From: Acidobacteriota bacterium
Lineage (GTDB): Bacteria > Acidobacteriota > Blastocatellia > RBC074
Assembly: GCA_016715865.1 (NCBI GenBank)
Contig: JADJXM010000033.1
Span: 116,914 to 180,913 of the forward strand
Direction of reading: 5' to 3'
DNA: 64,000 nucleotides
The position numbers and the translations under genes were made by a program. Positions 37,507 through 53,686 of the stretch are shown here, one piece after another. How positions within the stretch are numbered: position 1 is the stretch's first letter; every line of letters begins with the position of its first letter. The notes beneath the pieces are model-generated. The model was not told the DNA's origin, did no database searches, and saw nothing but the letters and a program-made list of their open reading frames with translations.

Positions 37507-40500
37507 CTATTTCACTCCACGCGTAGAGGCTTTCAACTGCTCGTTGACGGTTCGTGTGTTGTATCGTTCGAGATAATCAAGGCGCTGCCTGGTCATCGGA
37601 TATTGATCGGTATCTGAATAAGGATATCGTTTCATACCGTGGAACGGCAGTTCCCCTATGGTTTCAGGGCGCGCAGAGTTGAGGTCCATGTCCTTGCCGA
37701 ATCCATCGGCGTATACCAGCCATGTCCGTTTCCAGCCTTTGGGCAGCTCGGGCAGTCGTTGCGCGTCGAAATCGACCTGCATTTCGTCGCCATTCCGCGT
37801 GATCACGTACATATCATCCGTGGCAGTCAGCAGTTGGCGGACATCGCCGTATCGGGTGTAGTTGCCGAGGTGGGCTTTCCATGGCGCCGATGGTTCGATG
37901 ATCGAATAATCATAGATCAGCGGCTTGCGACCATCCGGCGAATATTCACGCGGAAAACCTCTCCACCGAAGCTCCGCCTTGAACGGATCGAGGGTCGTTA
38001 TTCGAGTCTGATCCTGCGCTGCTGATACATCGACCAGAATCTGGTCCCAGTAGATGCGCATGCTGGTGACGATGCGAACGCTCCGATCGCGGCAAAGGAA
38101 TTTCCCCGTCAGATCGACCGTCATCGTCTTCGGCAACCCGGCCGGAAAACCCATCTGAGGCAGTACCGTCTGCCACTCACCTTTTTCGTTTCTGACCTGC
38201 ACGTATGGCGGAATCAGCTTTGCACCTGCCTGTGAAGCCGCAAGATTCGATGTCGAATCGGCATAGTCGATCCAGGCAGTCATGAGCAGCAGTACACGAC
38301 CGGCATCTTCGATCTCTCCCAGGTCCAGCTCTATCGCATGCTCGCGGGCATAGCCTTTGAAAGGCAGTTTTTCGAAACTGTCGGGATATTGCCGGTCTAT
38401 CTTTGTCAGCAAGGGAAGGATATTCTTTCCATTATCGTCGAAGGCCCGGGCCGGTGGCCGGGGTTCTTTGACGGAAAATATCCTGAAATCGGGGTAGGGG
38501 GGCGCCGGCATGAGCCGCTCGTTCGGATAGACATCGGTTTCAACTGGATGATCGACGGCCAGCAGTTTCACTTCGTCAAAATAGATCACCTCTTCGAGCT
38601 GGTTGTTCATTCTGATCGAAAGAATTCCATCGCGTTCCTTCAACTGGTCGCCGGTCAGGCGGACATATTCGTTCGAATCGGGGTAGTTGTATTGTCCGGG
38701 TGCGGTCAGATATCCGATCGCAGAACCGCCCAGAAAATCGGTGACGAAACTGTACCGGTTGCCGTTCCACGCATAGAGCAGTGGGCAGGAAGTCCCTTTT
38801 CGATCGAGTTCGTCGATAGCGTTGTCGGCGCCGGCCTTGATTGCAAGCTCGGATTGCAGGATTCCGGCGGGCCAGAAAAGTTGCATCGAATCGACGGCGG
38901 TTCTGAATCCGAGGCCGAAGCTTACACCTGCGACCGCCGGAGCCGGCGACGAGGCATAAATCTCCAGCTTCTGTCTCAGGCTGCCGCTGCGCAGCTCGAC
39001 TTTTGTTCCTACGGCGCTGCGATTACTTGTTTTGCCCGCAAGTGTCATTCGGGCGAAATTCTTTCCGAAACCTTCCGGGCGCAGGGCCGTGGCCGCGCCG
39101 TCCTGTCTGAATCCGAAAATCTCTGTCCCGCCATCCGAATTAACATCAGCCAGAGCGAAGGTGCGGAGCCGTCCCGTTTTGAAATCTGCTGCGATCGGCT
39201 CAGGATCTCCCGGTTTATCGCCTCTACCACGACGCAACATCACTGCATCTCCGCTGATTGTGATCACGTCCAGCAGACCATCGTTGTCGATATCAGCGAT
39301 CTGGGCGGCCGTACTGCCGCCGGATAGTTCGGTTCTTGTGAACTCACCACGGCCATTACTCAGTAAGAGCAGGTCTCGCCCGTCTGCATTCGGCAGGTAA
39401 AAATCGACGTAGTTGTCCTTGTTCAGATCGCCTGCGCCTGCGCTCAGCGCCTTGACCGAGGCGGCCATGCCAGTCTGTGCAGCCATTTCTCTGAACGAGC
39501 CGTCGCGCTGGTTGCTGAACAACTGCGACGGTGCGTTGTAATTGACTACCATCAGATCGATATCGCGCTGATTGTTGTAATCGGTCGCGATGATGGCCGT
39601 CGTTTTGCTTTGTCCGCCACCGAGACCCGCCTGAGCCGTGATGTCTGTGAAACTGCCGTTCCCGTTGTTACGGAAGAGGAAGTTGTCCTGTCCGGCGAAA
39701 TCGTCGGGAAATACAGCTGACTCCTTCTCGGGGAATTTCGATAGATCGGCGAAGTTGCCGAGATAGATGTCGAGGTCACCGTCATGATCGGCATCGACCC
39801 AGGCAGCGGTCATCGCCCACCCGGCATACGCCGCAGGCAGGCCGGATTTGGCGGTTATCTCGCTGAAAGTCCCGTCACCGCTGTTTCGCCACAGAGCAAC
39901 CATTTGATGGCCGAAGATCAAAGCGTCAGGTTTTGTGTCATTATCGAAATCGCCAAAGACGGCCCCCTGCACCGGCGATTTGACGGTGATACCCGATTTA
40001 GCGGTCTGATCACTGAATGATCCGCCTTCGTTCCTGAGCAGTTTGATGAATGGAGCGTTGTCGCCGTCAATGCCCGAGACGAACAGGTCGATTCTCCCGT
40101 CACCGTCCAGATCGGCCGGCACAATATTCGAGGCGAAAGATGCGATCAGTTCATTCTTCACCTTTTCATTGAACTCGTTCTTCATGATCCTGCGCCCGAT
40201 TGAATTCCCAGGGTGCAGTGCGACTGTTTTGATCGATGGTAAATCGCCGGAATCGACGTAGCCGATCCTGGCAGATTCATCGCTCTGCAGATCGGGTTCA
40301 ACACCCGTGCTGACGACCGCTTCGGCATAACGGCCCTTTTCGCCGTAAACATTACCCAGAGTCGTGGCGTATCCGGAGGCCCGCAATTTCTGGAAAACGG
40401 CCAGCATCTTCTGGCCTTCCGGGGCATTGCCCGATCTGATCAGTGCCTGAGCCAGACTGTAGGCAGCCGTCGCGTTGTATGGTTCGGCATCGAGCGCGCG

Positions 40501-41004
40501 ACGGAAGGCCGTGATCGCTTCGGCATATTTCTGTTTGGTCGAATAGATCTGCCCGATCTGTATGTTTGTGGCGGGATCCTTGGGATCGACTTCGAACACT
40601 TTGGTGAACTCTGCGATCGCCTCGTCATTCTGCTTTTCGTTCCTCAGGGATGCCGCCAGAATGTAGCGGGCATGCAGGCTGGCTGGCGCAAGCTTTATGG
40701 CGATTCCGGCCTCTTCGAGCGCCGAGCGCGAATCGTTCAGGAAAAAATAGGCCATCGCCAGATTGATTCGCGCCAGAGCGAAATTCGCATCACCCGCAAC
40801 CGCCTGCTTGAACTGTTTGACGGCATCTTCGTGCTTGTACTGCTCCATGTATGCGACGCCAATGTTGTTCAGGCGATAAAGCTCCTCACGTTTTGCTGGC
40901 ACATCCGACTGGTCCTCTTCGCTCGTGGCGAGGTGGGTTTGCAGTTTCGGAACCGCCAGCGAGCATAACAACAGGACACAGATCATCAATACTCGTTTAT
41001 TCAT
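37507..41004 (-). CDS. TPR-FG-GAP-ASPIC/UnbV secreted protein
   Basis: 1165 residues. Signal segment VLMICVLLLCSLAV, then five or so TPRs (about 40-215), FG-GAP/VCBS calcium-binding propeller repeats (about 285-620; many DxDxDG loops such as DLDGDGRIDLF and DADHDGDLDIYLGN), an ASPIC/UnbV module (about 640-715; FGLGFRTAVDSMQLFWPAG) and a 430-residue C-terminal region beginning CPLLYAWNGNRYSFVTDFLG. The same order occurs in many Acidobacterial proteins of unknown role, presumed to act at the cell surface. A nearby lepB upstream on the same strand is probably unrelated. Confidence 0.88.
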   Translation of the reverse strand: MNKRVLMICVLLLCSLAVPKLQTHLATSEEDQSDVPAKREELYRLNNIGVAYMEQYKHEDAVKQFKQAVAGDANFALARINLAMAYFFLNDSRSALEEAGIAIKLAPASLHARYILAASLRNEKQNDEAIAEFTKVFEVDPKDPATNIQIGQIYSTKQKYAEAITAFRRALDAEPYNATAAYSLAQALIRSGNAPEGQKMLAVFQKLRASGYATTLGNVYGEKGRYAEAVVSTGVEPDLQSDESARIGYVDSGDLPSIKTVALHPGNSIGRRIMKNEFNEKVKNELIASFASNIVPADLDGDGRIDLFVSGIDGDNAPFIKLLRNEGGSFSDQTAKSGITVKSPVQGAVFGDFDNDTKPDALIFGHQMVALWRNSGDGTFSEITAKSGLPAAYAGWAMTAAWVDADHDGDLDIYLGNFADLSKFPEKESAVFPDDFAGQDNFLFRNNGNGSFTDITAQAGLGGGQSKTTAIIATDYNNQRDIDLMVVNYNAPSQLFSNQRDGSFREMAAQTGMAASVKALSAGAGDLNKDNYVDFYLPNADGRDLLLLSNGRGEFTRTELSGGSTAAQIADIDNDGLLDVITISGDAVMLRRGRGDKPGDPEPIAADFKTGRLRTFALADVNSDGGTEIFGFRQDGAATALRPEGFGKNFARMTLAGKTSNRSAVGTKVELRSGSLRQKLEIYASSPAPAVAGVSFGLGFRTAVDSMQLFWPAGILQSELAIKAGADNAIDELDRKGTSCPLLYAWNGNRYSFVTDFLGGSAIGYLTAPGQYNYPDSNEYVRLTGDQLKERDGILSIRMNNQLEEVIYFDEVKLLAVDHPVETDVYPNERLMPAPPYPDFRIFSVKEPRPPARAFDDNGKNILPLLTKIDRQYPDSFEKLPFKGYAREHAIELDLGEIEDAGRVLLLMTAWIDYADSTSNLAASQAGAKLIPPYVQVRNEKGEWQTVLPQMGFPAGLPKTMTVDLTGKFLCRDRSVRIVTSMRIYWDQILVDVSAAQDQTRITTLDPFKAELRWRGFPREYSPDGRKPLIYDYSIIEPSAPWKAHLGNYTRYGDVRQLLTATDDMYVITRNGDEMQVDFDAQRLPELPKGWKRTWLVYADGFGKDMDLNSARPETIGELPFHGMKRYPYSDTDQYPMTRQRLDYLERYNTRTVNEQLKASTRGVK

Positions 41005-41039
41005 GATTTCTTGAATAATTCGTGGCTGAAATTGCCCTG

Positions 41040-41834
41040 TTATTTAATCGCCGTCCCTGTTCGACCCCAGTTGGCATTTAAAAACATATCCAGCAGCCGG
41101 TTGCCAGAGCTTTTGAAATCCGGATCGCGCGGGTTGAATGACCAGTGGACATAAAGTGCGCGCGCGAAGATGTTTTCACGCGGAACGAATCCCCAATACC
41201 GGCTGTCGAGGCTGTTATCGCGACTGTCACCCATGACGAAATAGCTGTCCTTTGGGACTGTGACGGGCTCTTTGACGGCGTATCGCATACCCGTGAACTC
41301 ACTGTCATCGTCGCCGGCTTCCCAGTCCTGGTCGCTATAATAGACCTCATATGTCGCACCCGTAGGAACCGGGTCAGCCTTTGCCACCTCCAGAGCCGAC
41401 CGGTTCTGGTAATCGCCTGTCAGCTTGACGGCTACGCGATGTTCAGGCAGCTCCTTGCCGTTGACCAGCACCCGCCGGCCGCGGACCTGAACCTTGTCGC
41501 CAGGCAGTCCGATGACGCGTTTAACGTAATTAATCTTCGGGTTCTCCGGCAGCTTGAAGACGATAATGTCTCCCCGACGGATCTCTCTCGTCGGCAGCAG
41601 CGGGCCGATCACGGGCGTCGATTTTCCGAAGACGAATTTGTTGACGAAAAGGTGATCGCCGATATTGATCGTGTTCTGCATAGAACCAGTCGGCACCGCG
41701 ACCGCCTGCGCGATGAACGTCATCAGAAACAATGCCATGATGACGGTGATCACACCCTGTTCGAAATATTCCCGAACCACTGATTTCGGTGATCCGAAGG
41801 CTGACTTTTTTATGTTCTCTTTTTCTTCACTCAT
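41040..41834 (-). CDS. lepB: Signal peptidase I
   Basis: 264 residues from ATG 41834. One N-terminal membrane helix (ITVIMALFLMTFIAQAVAV), catalytic Ser51 in PTGSM, catalytic Lys in NYVKRVIGLPGD, and the box E motif MGDSRDNSLDSRYWG. Cleaves Sec and Tat signal peptides on the outer face of the membrane. The frame extends upstream only through the repeat 41838-42032, whose GGAACC unit is the nearest ribosome-site-like sequence (11 bases). A periplasmic insertion rich in acidic residues (SDQDWEAGDDDSE) is present. Confidence 0.95.
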   Translation of the reverse strand: MSEEKENIKKSAFGSPKSVVREYFEQGVITVIMALFLMTFIAQAVAVPTGSMQNTINIGDHLFVNKFVFGKSTPVIGPLLPTREIRRGDIIVFKLPENPKINYVKRVIGLPGDKVQVRGRRVLVNGKELPEHRVAVKLTGDYQNRSALEVAKADPVPTGATYEVYYSDQDWEAGDDDSEFTGMRYAVKEPVTVPKDSYFVMGDSRDNSLDSRYWGFVPRENIFARALYVHWSFNPRDPDFKSSGNRLLDMFLNANWGRTGTAIK

Positions 41835-41837
41835 ATT

Positions 41838-42032
41838 TAAGAAGGTTCCAGTGAGAAGAGGTTTCCAGTTTCCGGTTTCCAGCAGGAGAAGTTTCCAGTT
41901 TCCAGTGAGGGAAGTTTCCAGTAAAAATACAATCTTAGTCATTTCAAGTCAGTAAACTAAGAACAAGTCAGATCAATCACCTCAAATAGAAACTGGAAAC
42001 TTCTCCTGCTGGAAACTGGAAACTAATCAGAG
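41838..42032. repeat. Heptamer hairpin element, GTTTCC type, longest copy
   Basis: Left arm 41845-41925 with AGTTTCC/GGTTTCC units plus AGTGAGAAG and AGCAGGAGA variants; right arm 41989-42024 with GGAAACT and TCTCCTGCT in inverse order. The complementary AGCAGGAG/CTCCTGCT pair shows both arms diverged together. It fills the spacer between asnB and lepB. Confidence 0.9.
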
Positions 42033-42040
42033 ACTCTACA

Positions 42041-43936
<1,896 letters not shown>

Positions 43937-44078
43937 TAGTTTCTCGGCACGTCGAGCGCCGGGTTTTTGACGAAGAACCCTGCCGGCATCAATTTGAATC
44001 CCGCCTTGTGGACGGGTAACACCAGCAAATACAGGGCGCAATAGTATCGTCTTGTCCGGACCATGAATGATCTCCTTG

Positions 44079-45047
<969 letters not shown>

Positions 45048-45054
45048 AATAGTT

Positions 45055-45979
<925 letters not shown>

Positions 45980-46001
45980 GGTGCCCACAGGGGATCCGTT
46001 T

Positions 46002-46028
46002 TCACTTCGCTCACTTCGCTCACTTCGC
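46002..46028. repeat. Three perfect copies of a 9-base repeat
   Basis: TCACTTCGC three times. On the minus strand each copy reads GCGAAGTGA, so it places three in-frame TGA codons at the end of the upstream methyltransferase (46020-47036). Confidence 0.9.
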
Positions 46029-47036
46029 ATGGACTGCCTCCGCGTGACTGGCAGATGGCCGTTTCGCGAACCCGCGCCAGCTGTTGCGATTGTGCCAGTA
46101 TATCTCGACTGCTTCCAGATCTTCAGACCTGAACCAGCTCTCGAATTCATCGCGGCTGATGTAGAACGCCACCGGCGCTGTCAGATGATCGTGAACGATG
46201 TTGTGAATCTCGCGAAACGGGAACCTCGAGATGTAACCCAGATAATCGGCATAAAAGAGGCGATTTCTCAATCGGCTGTTGCCGAGCGGCGCATAAATCA
46301 GTTTGAGCAGCAGATAGAGAATCGTCGTCGGCAGCCAGGATAAATAGTAGAGCAGTCGCGGCCGAATTCGCGATGTCAGGTGTTTGCGCACCGGATTGAT
46401 GAAGTTAACAATCCATCCGTTATTTTCGAGGCCGTAGATCCAGGCGGATACCGAGCCGCCATCCCTGAGCCGTCCGACGAGGGATGCGAACCCGTCGGCG
46501 GGGCGTGGAAGGTGGTGCAGCACGCCGACCGAGAAGGCGTAGTCGAACACCCGCTTGACCGGCAGGCGATAGATGTCGGCCTGGATGATATGGACATTCG
46601 GCAGGTCACGAGTGTTCCAGTAGGCGGCATCGACGGCCTGACTCAGATCGACGCCGATCACCGCTTCAGCGCCCCACCTGCCGATCAGCCGCGTGTGCCG
46701 TCCCTTGCCGCATCCGCCCTCGAGCACAACTTTGTCCCTGACAAACTCCGGCCTGACAGGAGCTATCCAGTCCAGAAACTGTTGCTCGTGATGCTCACCT
46801 AAATGATCGAACTCGAGCCATTGAGCTCCGAAATTTTCGGCCGTTTCACGTTGATGCTCGTCCGCTTCAACCGGTGCGAAACGCGGCACTCCTGAGTGAA
46901 TCGGGTACGCGCGACCGCAGCCGGCACATGCCAGTTCGCCGGAGAGGATCTCCTCGCCATCCCGCTCATCGATCTTCAGTGTTAATTCTCCGCTGCACTC
47001 AGGGCAGGCGAGGTACTGGCAAAGTGTCTCTTTCAT
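46020..47036 (-). CDS. Methyltransferase with N-terminal Trm112-like zinc domain
   Basis: 338 residues. Residues 1-55 are a Trm112-like zinc module (CPECSG and CAGCGRAYPI), then a linker, and a class I methyltransferase at about 90-240 (VVLEGGCGKGRHTRLI, GVDLSQAVDAA, SVGVLHHLPRPADG). A further 100-residue basic/hydrophobic tail includes LLYYLSWLPTTILYLLLKLIYA, which could rest on the membrane. Gene order suggests modification of a lipid-linked glycan (inference). Two close CxxC pairs support zinc binding. Ends within a triple tandem GCGAAGTGA. Confidence 0.88.
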   Translation of the reverse strand: MKETLCQYLACPECSGELTLKIDERDGEEILSGELACAGCGRAYPIHSGVPRFAPVEADEHQRETAENFGAQWLEFDHLGEHHEQQFLDWIAPVRPEFVRDKVVLEGGCGKGRHTRLIGRWGAEAVIGVDLSQAVDAAYWNTRDLPNVHIIQADIYRLPVKRVFDYAFSVGVLHHLPRPADGFASLVGRLRDGGSVSAWIYGLENNGWIVNFINPVRKHLTSRIRPRLLYYLSWLPTTILYLLLKLIYAPLGNSRLRNRLFYADYLGYISRFPFREIHNIVHDHLTAPVAFYISRDEFESWFRSEDLEAVEIYWHNRNSWRGFAKRPSASHAEAVHAK

Positions 47037-47163
47037 TCGCTCATCTTAAGGGTCCGATCGGGATTGGCATATCAAACCTGGATTGTATTCAAAGCCCGCC
47101 AGAAGGGCAATCACCACCTGTCACATTCCCGGGTACAGTCAAGCCGATTCATCTGCTATCATT

Positions 47164-47250
47164 GCATTCAGCATGGGGTACCGCCTTGAGGCGGGTTTTG
47201 CCATCGCGAAACGAAAAAACCGCCTCAAGGCGGTACTCCATGCTGAATGC
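47164..47250. repeat. Paired-palindrome repeat, second copy
   Basis: Left arm 47164-47199 and right arm 47214-47250 are inverted, beginning GCATTCAGCATGG and ending CCATGCTGAATGC. Each arm holds CCGCCTTGAGGCGG or its complement. It shares the outer sequence GCATGG.GTACCG and GGGTTTT with 13401-13507 but has a different inner palindrome. Lies 21 bases before trmFO. Confidence 0.88.
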
Positions 47251-47270
47251 CAAATGACTCGAGGGGATAA

Positions 47271-48638
47271 ATGGAGGACGTAACAGTAATCGGAGGCGGA
47301 CTGGCGGGTTCAGAGGCAGCGTGGCAGGCGGCGGAGCGCGGCGCACGCGTCCGGTTGTACGAAATGCGGCCGGGCAGGACGACGGGTGCTCACCGGACAG
47401 GCAATCTGGCCGAACTCGTCTGCAGCAATTCGCTCAAATCCGATCAGCCGCATACGGCTCCGAGACTGCTCAAGGACGAGTTGCGAGCGGGAGGCTCACT
47501 GCTCGTACGCTTGGCAAATCAGGCGGCAGTCCCGGCTGGAGGCGCGCTGGCCGTCGATCGCGAGCAGTTCTCCGAAATGGTCACGGCTGAGATCTCACTC
47601 CATCCGAACATCGAGCTCGTCCGCGAAGAGGCGACCGGAATCGATCCCGCCCGGATCACAGTCGTTGCCGCAGGTCCGCTAGCCTCACACGACCTCACCG
47701 ATTCGATCGCTGAGCTGACAGGCAGCAGCAGCCTCTATTTTTTCGATGCCATCTCACCCGTAGTCGATGGTGAGACGATAAATTTCGAGATCGCCTTTCG
47801 CGCGTCCCGTTACGGCAAAGGCGGGGACGATTACGTCAACTGCCCTATGAACAGGGAAGAGTATGACCTTTTTTATGAAGCGCTCATGGCCGCCGAGACA
47901 GTTAAACCGCACGACGGGATGGAAGACGAAGCGAAATTCTTCGAAGGCTGTCTGCCGATCGAGGAACTCGCCCGCCGGGGCCGCGACACGCTGAGGTTCG
48001 GTCCGATGAAGCCTGTCGGACTGATCGATCCGCGCACCGGTCGCGAATCATGGGCCTGCGTTCAACTGCGCCTTGAAAATCTTATGGCCGACGCCTACAA
48101 CATCGTCGGATTTCAGTGCCACATCAAATATGGCGAACAGCAGCGAGTCCTGCGGATGATTCCAGGGCTCGAAAACGCGGAATTCTTCAGGTTCGGGCAG
48201 ATGCATCGAAATACATACATCTGTTCGCCACGCCTGTTGTCTGACACGCTGCAAATGAAGAAACATCCGCGCGTTCTTTTTGCAGGACAGATTTCAGGAA
48301 TCGAAGGATACACCGAGGCGATGGCTACCGGAATGATTGCGGGCATCAATGCCGGCAGGCTGGCGCAGGGAAAAGCCCCGATTGCGCCGCCACGGGAATC
48401 GGCGACCGGTTCGCTTATCCATTACCTGTCCCACGCCGATCCCGATCGCTTTCAACCCGCGAACACCACTTTTGCGCTGCTGCCACAACTCGAACCTGAG
48501 CTGCGTAAAAGAACGAAACGCAAAGCCGATCGACATCGTATACTGGTTGATCGCGGGCTCGATCAGTTTGTCACGTGGCTGGCTGAATCAGGAGAGCAAG
48601 TAGTCTCCAGTCTCCAGTTTCCGGTTTCCAGTTTATAA
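47271..48638 (+). CDS. trmFO: tRNA uracil-54 methyltransferase (folate/FAD-dependent)
   Basis: 455 residues. Makes ribothymidine at position 54 of tRNA using methylene-tetrahydrofolate and FAD. FAD motif VIGGGLAGSEAAWQA at 5-19, YEMRPGRTTGAHRTG, the conserved ELVCSNSLKSD, NCPMNREEYD, and QISGIEGYTEAMATG near the C-terminus, with catalytic cysteines in VCSNS and further downstream. The C-terminal VVSSLQFPVSSL is translated from the heptamer repeat 48600-48700 and is unlikely to be ancestral. Confidence 0.95.
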   Translation: MEDVTVIGGGLAGSEAAWQAAERGARVRLYEMRPGRTTGAHRTGNLAELVCSNSLKSDQPHTAPRLLKDELRAGGSLLVRLANQAAVPAGGALAVDREQFSEMVTAEISLHPNIELVREEATGIDPARITVVAAGPLASHDLTDSIAELTGSSSLYFFDAISPVVDGETINFEIAFRASRYGKGGDDYVNCPMNREEYDLFYEALMAAETVKPHDGMEDEAKFFEGCLPIEELARRGRDTLRFGPMKPVGLIDPRTGRESWACVQLRLENLMADAYNIVGFQCHIKYGEQQRVLRMIPGLENAEFFRFGQMHRNTYICSPRLLSDTLQMKKHPRVLFAGQISGIEGYTEAMATGMIAGINAGRLAQGKAPIAPPRESATGSLIHYLSHADPDRFQPANTTFALLPQLEPELRKRTKRKADRHRILVDRGLDQFVTWLAESGEQVVSSLQFPVSSL

Positions 48639-48700
48639 TGAATTAACTTGATATCTCATCAAGTTATTGAGTATCAAGAAGACGGACTGGAAACTGTTTC
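48600..48700. repeat. Heptamer hairpin element, GTTTCC type
   Basis: Left arm AGTCTCC, AGTCTCC, AGTTTCC, GGTTTCC, AGTTTAT; right arm GACTGGAAACTG near 48685-48697. The centre is the palindrome AACTTGAT-ATCTC-ATCAAGTT. TTGATATCTCA at the centre is shared with the element at 759-856. Confidence 0.85.
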
Positions 48701-48723
48701 AACCTGTATTTCCTGTGGATTTC

Positions 48724-49782
<1,059 letters not shown>

Positions 49783-49969
49783 TGTTTCAGTAAATCCGAC
49801 CTCCGCTCGATTTCCATGACGTGGTTTGCCTCCACGTGCTACAATCTGCGCGATCAAGTTACCATTTCTTTTCATATTCTTGACATTAATTGAAAACGAC
49901 CACTCATTTCATGTCACCGAGATGATCCTTCAGCTAAAATAATGTGGTCGGCATTGAGGCTTATGAAAT

Positions 49970-51067
<1,098 letters not shown>

Positions 51068-51093
51068 GGCGCACTGATACCAGCACCTACATC

Positions 51094-51852
51094 GTGAACG
51101 TTGCCATCATCCCGGCCGCCGGAAGCGGGGCGCGCTTCGGCGGACAAATACCCAAGCAGTTCATCGAGATCTCCGGTGTTCCGATCCTGGCGCATACGAT
51201 CAAACGATTTGTCGATTGCTCTGTGATAGGAGCGATCGTCGTGGCACTGCCCGAGGATCGTTTGAACGAATTTCCGCGCTCGCTACAGGATTCAGGCTGG
51301 TGCAGGCTGAGTGATGAGAGGCCGGGAGAGGGTCTGATCGACGGGAAAAAGATCTTCTTTGTTCCGGGTGGCGCCGAGCGCAGCGATTCGATTCGCAACG
51401 CATTGCAGGTCGTCGAGAACCTTCAGCCGGGGATCGTTGCAGTGCATGATGCCGTCCGTCCGCTGGTCACCTCTGAGCAGATCTCTGCGGTCATTGAAAA
51501 GGCTGAGGAGACGGGCGCCGCGATCCTGGCTCTGCCCGCGACCGATACTATCAAAGAGGTCGAGAATGGACTTGTCGTTCGCACGATCGACCGTCGAAGA
51601 ATCTGGCGGGCACAGACCCCGCAGGCCTTTCGGTACGGACTTTTGATGGAGGCAAATCTCGAAGCCCGTGTCTCCAGCCTGCCGCCGGCCATGACCACTG
51701 ACGATTCGCTGCTGGTCGAACGGCTGGGCGCTGCCGTTGCGGTGGTCGAGGGGTCGGTCAGCAATCTTAAAATCACCACGCCTGAGGACCTGGTCATGGC
51801 TCAGAAGCTTTTCGAACAGCACGCGGACCTCTATGGATTCAAAAGTTCCTGA
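51094..51852 (+). CDS. ispD: 2-C-methyl-D-erythritol 4-phosphate cytidylyltransferase
   Basis: 252 residues from GTG 51094. MEP-pathway enzyme making CDP-methylerythritol. Nucleotide-binding start IIPAAGSGARFGGQIPKQF (residues 5-23), ILAHTIKRF, VHDAVRPLVTSEQI, ALPATDTIKEV, RIWRAQTPQAFRY and TDDSLLVERLG. Slightly longer than the usual 230 residues because of an insertion near 55-75. It overlaps ispF by 20 bases. Confidence 0.96.
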   Translation: MNVAIIPAAGSGARFGGQIPKQFIEISGVPILAHTIKRFVDCSVIGAIVVALPEDRLNEFPRSLQDSGWCRLSDERPGEGLIDGKKIFFVPGGAERSDSIRNALQVVENLQPGIVAVHDAVRPLVTSEQISAVIEKAEETGAAILALPATDTIKEVENGLVVRTIDRRRIWRAQTPQAFRYGLLMEANLEARVSSLPPAMTTDDSLLVERLGAAVAVVEGSVSNLKITTPEDLVMAQKLFEQHADLYGFKSS

Positions 51853-52354
51853 ACACGAATCGAGTCTGACGGGCGCGCCATTTCGAGTCGGCATCGGATA
51901 CGATATTCACCGTTTGGCGTCGGGCCGCCGGCTTGTGCTCGGAGGCATCGAAATACCATTCGATCAGGGATTGCTCGGTCACTCCGACGGAGACAGTCTT
52001 GCTCACGCGATCACCGATGCTCTGCTCGGAGCCGCAGGGCTCGGCGACATCGGCGCCCATTTTTCCGACGCGGACCCGCGCTGGAAGGATGCCGACAGCC
52101 TCGGTTTTCTCAAGGCCGCCTCTCAGATGCTCGCCGATCGCGGATGGAACGTTGCCAATATCGACGCCACGATTCTGGCCGAGCAGCCGAAGATGATGCC
52201 GCATATTCCTGCGATGAAGTCCGCTCTGAGCCGTGCGACCGGCCTTGACCAGTCGCAGCTGAACATCAAGGCCAAAACGAACGAGAAGCTGGACGCCATC
52301 GGCCGCGGAGAAGCCATCGCCGCTCAGGCGATCGTACTGATTTATCCCAAATAA
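51833..52354 (+). CDS. ispF: 2-C-methyl-D-erythritol 2,4-cyclodiphosphate synthase
   Basis: 173 residues from ATG 51833. Metal site GYDIHRL near residue 22, LGHSDGDSLAHAITDALLGA, GDIGAHFSDADP, and C-terminal KAKTNEKLDAIGRGEAIAA. A 17-residue N-terminal extension precedes the core. Cyclises CDP-methylerythritol phosphate. Overlaps ispD by 20 bases and is 3 bases before the nucleoside phosphorylase start. Confidence 0.96.
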   Translation: MDSKVPEHESSLTGAPFRVGIGYDIHRLASGRRLVLGGIEIPFDQGLLGHSDGDSLAHAITDALLGAAGLGDIGAHFSDADPRWKDADSLGFLKAASQMLADRGWNVANIDATILAEQPKMMPHIPAMKSALSRATGLDQSQLNIKAKTNEKLDAIGRGEAIAAQAIVLIYPK

Positions 52355-52357
52355 TAG

Positions 52358-53659
<1,302 letters not shown>

Positions 53660-53686
53660 CATTCAAATATTACCGGAGGCAATTTA

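Noticed and set aside
38338..39327. 329-codon plus-strand frame opposite the ASPIC/UnbV gene
   Set aside because: Low-complexity antisense of FG-GAP repeats; no recognisable domain or start signal.
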